The notes beneath the pieces were generated by a model. The model saw nothing but the letters and a program-made list of their open reading frames with translations, was not told the origin of the DNA and did not search any database. The position numbers were made by a program, and so were the translations under genes. From Affinundibacterium macrobrachii (lineage in GTDB: Bacteria > Pseudomonadota > Gammaproteobacteria > Burkholderiales > Burkholderiaceae_D), in the NCBI RefSeq assembly GCF_014652415.1, contig NZ_BMYT01000002.1, positions 372,001 through 436,000 of the forward strand: a DNA stretch of 64,000 nucleotides, given 5' to 3'. This document shows positions 1 to 7,449 of the stretch, in pieces (position 1 is the stretch's first letter; the number at the start of each line of letters is the position of its first letter).

Positions 1-135
1 GATGCTCCCTCATTTGCCTCGATCAGTTATTTGCGCAAGGGCATCTTAGTAAATATTACCGTCACTGGCGTAGATGATAAATCGGCGATTGCATCTTGGA
101 ATAGCAAACTGGTGCAATTGAAACGCATTCCATGA
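1..135 (+). CDS. C-terminal end of an unidentified protein (partial)
   Basis: The reading frame starting at base 1 is open for 44 codons and ends at TGA 133-135. The start lies upstream of the window. The visible tail alternates hydrophobic and polar residues (ISYLRKGILVNITVTG) and ends in basic residues, like the last strands and helix of a small domain, possibly of a secreted or periplasmic protein. I do not recognise the family. The next gene begins about 100 bases downstream with its own strong ribosome-binding site, so the two need not be in one operon. Confidence 0.5.
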   Translation, partial: DAPSFASISYLRKGILVNITVTGVDDKSAIASWNSKLVQLKRIP

Positions 136-238
136 GACGAGATTTAGCGTCTACTTGGTGTCACAGCGTGACTTATTATTTGATGATCTTACCGACGATC
201 AGTGTCACGTTTATGGCATCTACTTGTAGGAGGCTCTG

Positions 239-736
239 GTGAGCAATCCGCAGCGCATAGCAAGCTACTGGGATTTGCTTGAGCCTATTTGGGATCAGAT
301 CGATATTTACACCAATCCCGAAACTTTTTTGGCGCAATTTGCCCAATTGCCGCAAGCAGTTGGCGATTTATATGCCGCTCATTGGCTAGTATCCGAAGTA
401 GTGAATGGTGCGTTTCCGCAGTTTTTCTCTAACTCAACAGGCGTGCTGGCACCAGAAGCGCTTATTGCTTTCCGAAGAATTGGTTTAACAGATGCTGCCG
501 ATATCACCGAAGCTTGTATGACATTTTTTGGTGACTCATATCCACGCGATCGCGCTGTGCGGGCAACGATGATTGATTGGGTTTGGGCAGAAACCTTATC
601 AGAAGACGATGAATATAATCTCGACATCTTGCTCGACTTATCTAGTCAATTCTTGGATGCGATTGGTAAGGATCAGAATGTATTCAATCTTGCTGCGGAT
701 GAATATGCAAACCGTTATCGTGCTAGCTTGAAATAA
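239..736 (+). CDS. DUF4375 (DMP19-like) domain protein
   Basis: A 165-residue acidic cytoplasmic protein. Residues 54-68 (VVNGAFPQFFSNSTG) match the conserved core of the DUF4375/DMP19 family, in which an N-G-(G/A)-F-x-Q-(Y/F)-F-x-N-S-x-G block follows a helical start. The family has no agreed biochemical role, and some members are DNA-mimic-like or immunity-like. The GTG start is chosen because TAGGAGG (227-233) sits 5 bases before it. The C-terminal part is rich in Asp and Glu (SEDDEYNLDILLDL). It stands alone between a partial gene and a PhzF gene. The family call is from memory of the motif. Confidence 0.7.
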   Translation: MSNPQRIASYWDLLEPIWDQIDIYTNPETFLAQFAQLPQAVGDLYAAHWLVSEVVNGAFPQFFSNSTGVLAPEALIAFRRIGLTDAADITEACMTFFGDSYPRDRAVRATMIDWVWAETLSEDDEYNLDILLDLSSQFLDAIGKDQNVFNLAADEYANRYRASLK

Positions 737-830
737 TTTGGCGGCTTCAATTTGTTATGAGAAACTCGATCTTTTAGTCGAATGTGCAAATCGATTATCA
801 TCACTCGCATGTTCAAGATCAGGAGTAAGG

Positions 831-1664
831 ATGCAAGTTCAAAAAATCGCTGCTTTTTCTGACGGTGAGGTTGGGGGAAATCCTGCAGGTGTATGTATCA
901 CCGAACAATTTCCAAGCGATAGCGAGATGCAGAAAATCGCGGCTGCAGTTGGATTTTCTGAAACCGTATTTGCGGTACCCATCGGTGCAGATTGGCGTGT
1001 TCGCTACTTTTCTCCAGAATCCGAAATACCATTCTGTGGTCATGCGACGATCGCGCTCGGGGCTGCATTGGCATTGCAACAAGGTAATGGCGTGTTTTCT
1101 CTACAGTTGAATCAAGCAGTGATTACGGTCGAGGGCAAATCAGAACCGGGACGAATTTCTGCCGCACTACAATCGCCACCAACGCGTAGCATGGTCGCTT
1201 CGCCGCAATTAGTTGCTGAAGCATTAGCGATGTTTGGATATCACGAAACGGATCTCGATCCACGGATTCCACCAGCGCGCATTCATGGTGGCGCAGATCA
1301 TTTGGTATTGGCGTTGAAGTCGCGATCTGCATTGAGTGCGATGCATTATGATCTGGCGGCAGGTCGTGTTTGGATGAATCGCGAAGCTTTAGTGACGATT
1401 TTATTTGTGTTTGCGGAGAGCAATCAGTTGTTCCACACGCGCAATGCGTTTGCTTCTGGAGGGGTGTTAGAAGACCCCGCAACTGGCGCTGCTAGCGCAG
1501 CATTTGCCGGTTATTTGCGTGACTTAGCTTGGCCCCATGCTGGTCATATCGATCTTGTGCAAGGTGAGGACATGGGCATGCGTTCTTGTATTGCCGCTGA
1601 TTTTAGTGCTGAACTTGGTAGTTCAATTCGTGTTTCTGGTCGAGCCCGACTGATCGTTAATTGA
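831..1664 (+). CDS. PhzF family isomerase/epimerase-like protein
   Basis: A PhzF-fold protein of 277 residues, within the usual 260-300 range. The family has two similar halves with a diaminopimelate-epimerase-like fold. In PhzF itself the active acid is a Glu near residue 45, and here GFSET places Glu44 there. FCGHAT (68-73) and EDPATGAA in the second half are the two conserved glycine-rich blocks. The ATG at 831 is preferred over an upstream GTG because AGGAG (821-825) precedes it and the family N-terminus (VQKIAAFSD, GGNPAGV) begins there. The substrate is unknown, since most homologues are not phenazine enzymes. A second PhzF gene lies at 45680-46558. Confidence 0.85.
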   Translation: MQVQKIAAFSDGEVGGNPAGVCITEQFPSDSEMQKIAAAVGFSETVFAVPIGADWRVRYFSPESEIPFCGHATIALGAALALQQGNGVFSLQLNQAVITVEGKSEPGRISAALQSPPTRSMVASPQLVAEALAMFGYHETDLDPRIPPARIHGGADHLVLALKSRSALSAMHYDLAAGRVWMNREALVTILFVFAESNQLFHTRNAFASGGVLEDPATGAASAAFAGYLRDLAWPHAGHIDLVQGEDMGMRSCIAADFSAELGSSIRVSGRARLIVN

Positions 1665-1852
1665 ATAAGCGTCTCTATAAAATTTTATCCGCACTGAATA
1701 ATTGTTGCGACCAAGGTTTTTTCGTAAATCTTGATAATGTGCAAATTGCAAAAAATGACTTACCATAGCCGCCTGCGCGAACTGGTGTCATTCGTCGCCA
1801 ATTGCTCGCGGATTTTTTCTACTATTCATCTCGCATTTTCAATTCCGCTTCT

Positions 1853-3121
1853 ATGACAGATAAATTGAATCAAGATAAGTTACCCACGCCCGTCGCCGCC
1901 ATCGCAAGCGCTGCGAAAGAAACCGCAAAATTGATGGCTGCTGATGGTGAACTCAGAAAAGGCTATGGCATCGTTAGTGGCGTATGGGCATTAGGATTAG
2001 CGATTTTGTGCCTGCTCGGTGTGTTGGCATTTCATTTTCCGCAGTATTTGACGACGCCTGAATTACGGCGTCAGTATTCCCCTGATTTGATTCGTCATTT
2101 GATGTTCGCCGCCTTGGTGTTATCTGGATCGATTAGCTTGGTGAATTTGATTTTGAACCGTGCTCGCAGCATTAATGCTGTCGCGGGTTTGCTGGTATTA
2201 ATTAGTGTCTTACTAGGCGGATCACACGTGCCAGTTGACGATTTTCCAGATCACACGCCGTATATCGGCTTGGATTGGTTTATCTTAGATTTGCTAGGTT
2301 CGACCTTGATTTTTGTCGGCTTAGAAAAGCTTTTCCCTTTATATCGTGGTCAACCGATTTTTAGAAAAGAGTGGCAAACCGATTTGGTGCATTTTGCGGT
2401 CAATCACTTCATCATTGGCCTGGCCTTATTGACGGTCAACTTCTTGATACACAAGATTTTTGGTTGGATTGCGATTCCTGCGCTGCAAGAATTAGTACAG
2501 GCTATTCCTTTTGTACTGCAACTGATTCTGTGTATTTTTGTTGCTGATCTGGCGCAGTATTGGACGCATCGCGCTTATCATGAAGTACCATTTTTATGGC
2601 GATTCCATGCGGTGCATCACAGCACCAAGACGATGGATTGGTTAGCGGGGTCACGTATGCATATTTTGGAATTGATCGTCACGCGCGTTTTGGTTTTAGG
2701 TAGTTTGTATGTGCTTGGTTTTGAAAAAACCGTGATGGATGTCTATATCATCGTCGTTGGATTCCAGGCAGTCTTTAATCATGCCAATGTGCATCTTCCT
2801 TGGGGGCCGCTCAAATATGTGATCGTGACGCCAGATTTTCATCATTGGCATCATTCCTCCGACGAGATCGCTATCGATAAAAACTATGCGGCGCATTTCT
2901 CGTTTATTGATTATTTGTTTGGAAGCGCGATTAAAGGACAAACTGGCTTCCCCAAAAACTATGGTGTATTTGGTGATTACATGCCGGATGGATTTACTGC
3001 ACAACAGCGTTTTCCTTTCCATGTTGATCCATATCGCGCAGGCACCGCGGCACGTCTACGTTCACAACGTCGCAAACGCGATGCTGGTAAAGCGGGTGCG
3101 CGTGCTACCGACCAAGAATAA
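1853..3121 (+). CDS. sterol desaturase / fatty acid hydroxylase family membrane protein
   Basis: A 422-residue integral membrane protein of the fatty-acid hydroxylase superfamily, which uses a di-iron centre bound by histidines. The His motifs are visible in order: HRAYH, HAVHH and, later, HHWHH, with N-H-A-N-V-H between. The N-terminal 170 residues add several hydrophobic segments before the catalytic domain. The C-terminal tail is strongly basic (RLRSQRRKRD). I chose ATG 1853. An earlier TTG at 1802 would add 17 residues and has no better ribosome-binding site. The substrate (hopanoid, sterol-like lipid or fatty acid) cannot be told. An HD hydrolase gene follows after 23 bases. Confidence 0.85.
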   Translation: MTDKLNQDKLPTPVAAIASAAKETAKLMAADGELRKGYGIVSGVWALGLAILCLLGVLAFHFPQYLTTPELRRQYSPDLIRHLMFAALVLSGSISLVNLILNRARSINAVAGLLVLISVLLGGSHVPVDDFPDHTPYIGLDWFILDLLGSTLIFVGLEKLFPLYRGQPIFRKEWQTDLVHFAVNHFIIGLALLTVNFLIHKIFGWIAIPALQELVQAIPFVLQLILCIFVADLAQYWTHRAYHEVPFLWRFHAVHHSTKTMDWLAGSRMHILELIVTRVLVLGSLYVLGFEKTVMDVYIIVVGFQAVFNHANVHLPWGPLKYVIVTPDFHHWHHSSDEIAIDKNYAAHFSFIDYLFGSAIKGQTGFPKNYGVFGDYMPDGFTAQQRFPFHVDPYRAGTAARLRSQRRKRDAGKAGARATDQE

Positions 3122-3144
3122 AATCCTTTGTATGTGAAAGCAAG

Positions 3145-3738
3145 ATGATTGCCATGCAAACCAATCCCATGCTGCAGCAACTCAACTTTTTGCGTGAGAT
3201 TGATCGCCTAAAATCGGTGATACGGCAATCCCCTTTGTTAGACCAAAGCCGCAAAGAAAATAGCGCTGAACACTCTTGGCATTTAGCGATGTATGCTTTG
3301 CTGCTACATGATCACGCGCATAGTCCCGTCAATCTAATGCGCGTCATCAAGATGCTGTTGATTCACGACATTGTTGAAGTGGATGTCGGTGACACGCCGA
3401 TTCATAGCGGTGCTTCGCCGCAAGATCAAGCGCTACAAGAGCAACAAGCCGCTAAACGTTTGTTTGGTTTATTACCCGTAGCGCAAGGCGCCGAGCTACA
3501 TGATTTATGGTGTGAATTCGAAGCTGCCAGCACCGACGATGCCAAGTTTGCGAAAGCGCTAGATCGCGTGCAACCTTTGCTAATCAATGTCGCCACCAAT
3601 GGCGGTACTTGGGCTGAAAATAATGTTAATTTAGAGATGGTGCTACAACGCTATGGCCCGATAATTGAACGCGGATCACCCGCTTTGTGGGCGCATTGTG
3701 AACAAGCAGCGCGCGCGCATTTCGCAGCAAAGGCGTGA
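3145..3738 (+). CDS. HD-domain hydrolase, YfbR/HDDC2-like (probable 5'-nucleotidase)
   Basis: A 197-residue HD-superfamily metal-dependent phosphohydrolase. Metal ligands are visible as His43 (SAEHSWH), the His74-Asp75 pair (LLIHD) followed by IVEVDVGDTP, and a later ALDRVQP block with the last Asp. The order and the Glu after HD match the YfbR/HDDC2 branch, which removes phosphate from deoxynucleoside monophosphates. That function is from the family, not shown here. Two alternative ATGs lie close behind the chosen start (3154 and 3168). The next gene begins only 15 bases later, so the genes from here to 4528 are probably co-transcribed. Confidence 0.8.
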   Translation: MIAMQTNPMLQQLNFLREIDRLKSVIRQSPLLDQSRKENSAEHSWHLAMYALLLHDHAHSPVNLMRVIKMLLIHDIVEVDVGDTPIHSGASPQDQALQEQQAAKRLFGLLPVAQGAELHDLWCEFEAASTDDAKFAKALDRVQPLLINVATNGGTWAENNVNLEMVLQRYGPIIERGSPALWAHCEQAARAHFAAKA

Positions 3739-3752
3739 AGGAGTTAGGAATC

Positions 3753-4076
3753 ATGGATAAATTTCAGGCAGAACAAGCGGCGGATGCTTTAATTTCTTCT
3801 GCTTCGCAAGAGCGAGAAGATCAACGCAGTCAGAGAAGTGTAGCGGCATTCGCACAGCATGAAAAACGCAAGATCGCTTGGGCTGGATTGGCTGGCTTTG
3901 CGATCGGTGCAATCACCGCACATTATCTACAAGTGCCAATCGTGCGCGGTGGCTTTTGGGGAACGATGTTGCTTAGTTTGCCAACTACCGTTTGGGTGCT
4001 GATAAGCATTCAAAAGCACCGCAAAGACAGTGCAGAAACTGCGGCTTCCGCCGCACAAAAGACCGATTTCGAATAA
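3753..4076 (+). CDS. small membrane protein, unknown
   Basis: A 107-residue protein. The N-terminal half is polar and charged (EREDQRSQRSVAAFAQHEKRK). It is followed by two hydrophobic stretches (about residues 42-60 and 68-88) that look like membrane helices, then a short polar tail. ATG 3753 is used because AAGGAG (3738-3743) lies in front of it at good spacing. The last base of its stop codon is the first base of the next start (TAATG at 4074-4078), which implies translational coupling. I do not recognise a family. Confidence 0.6.
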   Translation: MDKFQAEQAADALISSASQEREDQRSQRSVAAFAQHEKRKIAWAGLAGFAIGAITAHYLQVPIVRGGFWGTMLLSLPTTVWVLISIQKHRKDSAETAASAAQKTDFE

Positions 4077-4528
4077 TGAAGCAATTGATTTTTACAAAGG
4101 GCTCGGGCAAGCACGATCAGATGGACGTGGTGTTGGACGGCGTTTCGGTAGAAACGATTAATTGTCCAAAACAAGACATCATTCCGCATGACATGGTGCA
4201 TTACGGTGTCGAAAGCATCTTGCACAAACGTGGTTTTGTGAATCGCATTTTGCATGGCGAAGCTGCCTCGTTTCAAATGCAAGCCGACGCCGAGAGTGAC
4301 GGCGTAGAACGCTTGGTGGAAGTGTTTCAGGCAGACGGCTGGTCTGGTTGGATTAGCCAAGCAGCGGATATGCTGGCGCTGTATCAAGTGACTTGCCATG
4401 CACGGCAATGTACGCCTTTAGCATTAGATGAAAATGATATTGAAGCCGTCCGCAACAAATTATTGGAACTCAGCGCACAATGGCAGGCGGTGTCGATTGG
4501 CGATAGTTTGAAACTAGATTTTGTGTAA
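4076..4528 (+). CDS. conserved hypothetical protein
   Basis: A 150-residue soluble protein without signal peptide. Its start overlaps the stop of the membrane-protein gene before it by one base, and that arrangement fixes the start at ATG 4076. Visible features are a His/Asp-containing first half (IIPHDMVHYGVESILHKRGFVNRI), a central region predicted to be helical, and two cysteines around residue 105. The first lines (MKQLIFTKGSGKHDQMDV) look like a beta hairpin. I know of no function. Coupling to a small membrane protein suggests the pair acts together. Confidence 0.6.
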   Translation: MKQLIFTKGSGKHDQMDVVLDGVSVETINCPKQDIIPHDMVHYGVESILHKRGFVNRILHGEAASFQMQADAESDGVERLVEVFQADGWSGWISQAADMLALYQVTCHARQCTPLALDENDIEAVRNKLLELSAQWQAVSIGDSLKLDFV

Positions 4529-4550
4529 TTCGAATTCACGAGGATGAGCA

Positions 4551-5012
4551 ATGCACGATCGTCAAACTAATCAAAAACGCACTAGCTCACTTGTACTACT
4601 ATTGTGCCCGCTGCCATTTTTGCTCGGCTGTTTGATGATGGTTGCTGCCTTTTGGCAGAATGACGCCGATTACGTTTTCGGAAGACTAAAGACAGTTGAT
4701 GCTATCTTGATCGATGTAGGGCCAGCACATCCATCATCAGGTAGACCACGCTTTTTCCCCACTTTTCGTCTATCTGATGGACAGGTTTTAAAGTTAGAAA
4801 ATGCGATGGTCGCAGATGAGATTCCACCCGCTAATCAAACTGTGCAATTGCGTTGTAGCCTACGCAAATCAGGTCACTGCAAGACGCCAGCAAGCCCAGA
4901 TATCGATCCCGTTTTCTATGCGATTGCGGCTTTGTGGATGGCTTTAACGTTGGTGATTACAGTTGCGATGTGGCGAACTTTGTATTATCGCTTGCTTGTC
5001 CGTGCAAGCTGA
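4551..5012 (+). CDS. DUF3592-like membrane protein
   Basis: A 153-residue protein with a membrane helix at each end (about residues 13-35 and 122-142) and a soluble middle. The middle contains a strand-rich segment with the pattern A-x-L-I-D-V-G followed by R-F-F-P-T-F-R. That layout recalls DUF3592 proteins, where two helices flank a small beta domain. The similarity is by eye only. Two cysteines (about 100 and 108) in the loop could form a disulphide. AGGA at 4541-4544 precedes ATG 4551. The gene lies 22 bases after the preceding one. Confidence 0.55.
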   Translation: MHDRQTNQKRTSSLVLLLCPLPFLLGCLMMVAAFWQNDADYVFGRLKTVDAILIDVGPAHPSSGRPRFFPTFRLSDGQVLKLENAMVADEIPPANQTVQLRCSLRKSGHCKTPASPDIDPVFYAIAALWMALTLVITVAMWRTLYYRLLVRAS

Positions 5013-5096
5013 ATAGTCAAAGCAAGCCCACTAAACGAGCAAATCGAACAAAACAAACCGAATAAAACAAATCGCGCAAAACCAGAGGAGAGAGCG

Positions 5097-5471
5097 ATGG
5101 AACACAAAGTATCCGACATTGGCCAAATCGCCATCACAGTCAGCGATGTTTCGCAGGCCTTAGTGTTTTACCGTGACGTGCTTGGTCTGGAATTTTTATT
5201 CAGCCCCGCACCAACCTTAGCATTTCTGCGCGCAGGCTCGGTGCGAATTATGCTCAGCACACCACAAGGCGCAGGCCCTGTTGGCGCTAATTCCGTGTTG
5301 TATTTTAAAGTGAACCAGATAGAAAACGTCTTCAACGCAATCGTCCAGCGCGGCGCTCAAGTAGAACGCCCACCGCAATTAGCTGCACAAATGCCCGATC
5401 ACGCGCTATGGATAGGATTTGTGCGTGATCCTGATGGAAATTTAGTTGGGGTGATGGAAGAGAAACGGTGA
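5097..5471 (+). CDS. VOC family (glyoxalase/bleomycin-resistance-like) protein
   Basis: A 124-residue single-domain vicinal-oxygen-chelate protein. The two paired beta-alpha-beta-beta-beta modules are visible: IGQIAITVSDVSQALVFYRD opens the first with the usual V-x-D-x-x-x-x-x-x-F-Y-x-x-x-L-G-L pattern, and NSVLYFKVNQIENVFNAI opens the second. The ending F-V-R-D-P-D-G-N-L-V-G-V-M-E-E is the canonical C-terminal metal-ligand Glu strand. Members bind a metal and act on diverse substrates, and which one cannot be said. A purine-rich ribosome-binding site (GAGGAGAGAG) precedes ATG 5097. Confidence 0.85.
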   Translation: MEHKVSDIGQIAITVSDVSQALVFYRDVLGLEFLFSPAPTLAFLRAGSVRIMLSTPQGAGPVGANSVLYFKVNQIENVFNAIVQRGAQVERPPQLAAQMPDHALWIGFVRDPDGNLVGVMEEKR

Positions 5472-5778
5472 GTGTTTGAGTGTTGGGTATCATCAATTTA
5501 TATTCTGTTTAGTCGTAACAATAAAACTGAACAGAAAGTAGGAGTTTTTTGTTGATGTGGAGTGGGGCTATTTGAAGTGTTCGTGTAATTACTACCGTAC
5601 GAATTAACTGTACTTCTGACCGAATGTTTAAATCGAGCCTTTACTGAGCATTACTAAACTAAGCTAAGCCTGATGCGGACTTTCAGACGAATTAAATAAA
5701 TTGCCAGTTTTTTTTATAGTCGGTTATTTTTACAACTTGTCATACTAATTTAGGTTAAATACCCACACCGAGGATTGA
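5472..5778 (+). other. intergenic region with an AT-rich hairpin
   Basis: No gene is supported in these 307 bases. An imperfect inverted repeat, arms 5503-5513 and 5526-5536, can form an 11-bp stem with one G-T type mismatch and a 12-base loop, and T residues follow at 5545-5550. It may end transcription of the VOC gene, but it is not a textbook terminator. The rest is AT-rich and probably contains the promoter of the gene at 5779. Confidence 0.35.
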
Positions 5779-6168
5779 ATGGAAGATTTTGGCACTAGAA
5801 GACATGCATCACTTAAAGATAAATTAGCTGCTGAGGCGGTGGTGGAGCGTGTTTATCTTGCGGTGGAGCAGCTTTGCATTGGACAAGGAGATGTGAGGAA
5901 ACGTCTTATTACGTCAATACTGACTTTGATTCCACTTCGAGAGTGTGAGTTTCCCGAATGTGTTCAAATGGACTTTGATTGGGTTATTCGCGAATCAACA
6001 AAGTACAAGTCAAAATACCCACAATTTCAAGGTGATCTGGAAGTGACGATGATGCGCATTCGAAATACAACAGGTCAGAAAATCGCACAAAGAATATTTC
6101 ATATTTATTCATCAATCCAGAGCATTAGAGGCTTTCCGCTTCTGGAGTATCGTGCGCAGGACGAGTAG
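5779..6168 (+). CDS. hypothetical protein
   Basis: A 129-residue soluble protein with no recognisable signal peptide or membrane helix. The N-terminal half (DKLAAEAVVERVYLAVEQLC) looks helical, followed by a region with R-K-R-L-I-T and W-V-I-R-E-S. The start has a GAGGA ribosome-binding site (5769-5773). Base composition is lower in GC than the housekeeping genes, which fits the accessory character of 5.5-7.4 kb. I do not recognise a family. The next gene on the same strand begins 162 bases downstream. Confidence 0.5.
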   Translation: MEDFGTRRHASLKDKLAAEAVVERVYLAVEQLCIGQGDVRKRLITSILTLIPLRECEFPECVQMDFDWVIRESTKYKSKYPQFQGDLEVTMMRIRNTTGQKIAQRIFHIYSSIQSIRGFPLLEYRAQDE

Positions 6169-6330
6169 ACATCTTTGAGCGTATGGCACCGATTACAACA
6201 GATGCCCAGTATTTGTCGCCCGAAGAAAGAAAAATTGTGCCCTAGCATCGTGGTCAAAGCCGCTTCGACATACGGCCAAAACTGGACTTCTAGTAAGCAG
6301 GCCTCCTTTGCATAGTGCGTTAGGATACAC

Positions 6331-6765
6331 ATGGAACCTTGGAATATTAACGAAACTCGTCAGCATATTGCACGCTTATTTGGTCGTGACCAATTGCTAG
6401 TTGCAAAGGACAGTCTTCGATCTATAGATGATCGCATGACTTACGCTGCGATTCACTATCAAGATGCGGCGAATCTGATTGATGCTTACGTTAACGAACA
6501 TCTAAAAAACGCTTCGCTGTTTGAAGTTCTGTATCTCGACGATGAGAATTTCTCGACTGACTTCAATTTCTTCATTCGTAAAGTTGGAGCGCATCTTATT
6601 GCATGTATCCAAAGCATTCATACGTTACCAGACATACTAGCTCACGCAATTTACTACTCATTAGCCATTAATTTGACTCAGAAACCCATTAAAGAGCGAA
6701 TGATCACTGCATCGTCTGTGGGAAAGAGGCATTGGAAATTTCTGACGCGAATTCATTACGTCTGA
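6331..6765 (+). CDS. HEPN-like orphan protein, N-terminal part (frame-disrupted)
   Basis: The first 144 codons of what looks like one protein of about 242 residues. TAGGA (6321-6325) precedes ATG 6331. The sequence is helical and rich in hydrophobic heptads (IHTLPDILAHAIYYSLAINL). After about residue 131 it changes into an unconvincing tail (KRHWKFLTRIHYV) and stops, while the -1 frame continues with protein-like sequence to 7058. The joined product resembles HEPN-type helical proteins such as the Cthe_2314 group, because the continuation contains an N-x-S-K-H-R-S-I-I block. That assignment is tentative. Confidence 0.45.
   Translation: MEPWNINETRQHIARLFGRDQLLVAKDSLRSIDDRMTYAAIHYQDAANLIDAYVNEHLKNASLFEVLYLDDENFSTDFNFFIRKVGAHLIACIQSIHTLPDILAHAIYYSLAINLTQKPIKERMITASSVGKRHWKFLTRIHYV
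6720..6726 (+). other. in-frame -1 slippery heptamer G GGA AAG
   Basis: Read in the frame of the upstream gene, the bases are (gt)G GGA AAG, the X-XXY-YYZ pattern that lets two tRNAs re-pair one base back. A -1 slip here continues exactly into the frame of the downstream segment and gives a natural junction (SSVGKEALEISDANS). Six bases further on, TGGAAATT (6733-6740) can pair with AATTTCCA (6792-6799), a weak 8-bp stem with a long loop. This may be a programmed shift, a mutation or an assembly error. The sequence alone cannot decide. Confidence 0.35.
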
Positions 6766-7058
6766 AACTCATTGAAATTACAAATGGTGTTAATTTCCAT
6801 CATCTTTCCGCTCTTGCCAATCATTCAAAACATAGAAGTATTATTTTTCCGTCGATGAACGAAGATTGGACAGGGTTACGTGCGGAGCGCCATTCGGTGA
6901 TGTTTTCAGCGTTTGAGTACGATGGAACTTCATTTATGCAAGTTTCGGCTAAGGAATTCTTGGTGGAGGAGAGTGACCGTTGTTTCAAGTTGGTTATTCA
7001 AGCGGGTCATATGCTGAATGATGTCCTACGGCATCGTTTACCTGAATATAAGGCTTGA
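6732..7058 (+). CDS. HEPN-like orphan protein, C-terminal part (-1 frame)
   Basis: About 108 codons in the frame one base behind the upstream gene, open from 6693 to the stop at 7058. It has no convincing start of its own: the only candidate is a TTG at 6732 without a ribosome-binding site, inside the upstream gene. The content continues the helical protein with LRLKLIEITNG, then an HHLSALANHSKHRSII block that recalls the R/K-H-R region of some HEPN-like families, and ends in a helix with MLNDVLRHRLPEY. I interpret it as the second half of one protein. Confidence 0.45.
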   Translation: MEISDANSLRLKLIEITNGVNFHHLSALANHSKHRSIIFPSMNEDWTGLRAERHSVMFSAFEYDGTSFMQVSAKEFLVEESDRCFKLVIQAGHMLNDVLRHRLPEYKA

Positions 7059-7121
7059 AAATGATGCGCACTTCTTCACGTCTCTAGGTCTTACTGAAAT
7101 GTGTACGTACCTTTTTTGTTA

Positions 7122-7417
7122 ATGGTAAAAAATTGTATGGTTAAGCAAAAAACCTTTGTATCAATTTCTCTTCTTTTGGGCGGTGGAGAACACAAGCTTT
7201 TTATTTAATCTTAAAGCACTTTTTTGGTTCTTATGCCGTCTATGTAAATGCTTTGATTTGGTTGTTTTTTGGGGGACTATTAATCGGTTCCTCTATTAAA
7301 GATTTACGAGCAAGTCCAACTAATTCTACCAATCAAGAATGCGATAAAAAGACTTTTGTACTTGGAAGACTTAGAAATCGGATTTCTCGAAAGAAGAGAA
7401 AACAGAATGGCGTATAG
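7122..7417 (+). pseudogene. possible frame-disrupted small membrane protein
   Basis: An ATG-started frame (7122, also ATG 7137) reads MVKQKTFVSISLL and then stops near 7208. The -1 frame reads on from the same place with F-G-R-W-R-T-Q-A-F, two hydrophobic segments (GSYAVYVNALIWLFFGGLLIGSSI) and a basic tail ending at TAG 7415-7417. Joined, they would make a protein of about 98 residues with membrane helices. The shift must lie near the CTTCTTTTGGG stretch around 7175-7185. The rest of the 391-base gap between 7058 and 7450 shows nothing else. Low confidence: it could be chance. Confidence 0.3.
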
Positions 7418-7449
7418 GTGATCGCTTGAGGTTAAAACGCCTGTTAATG

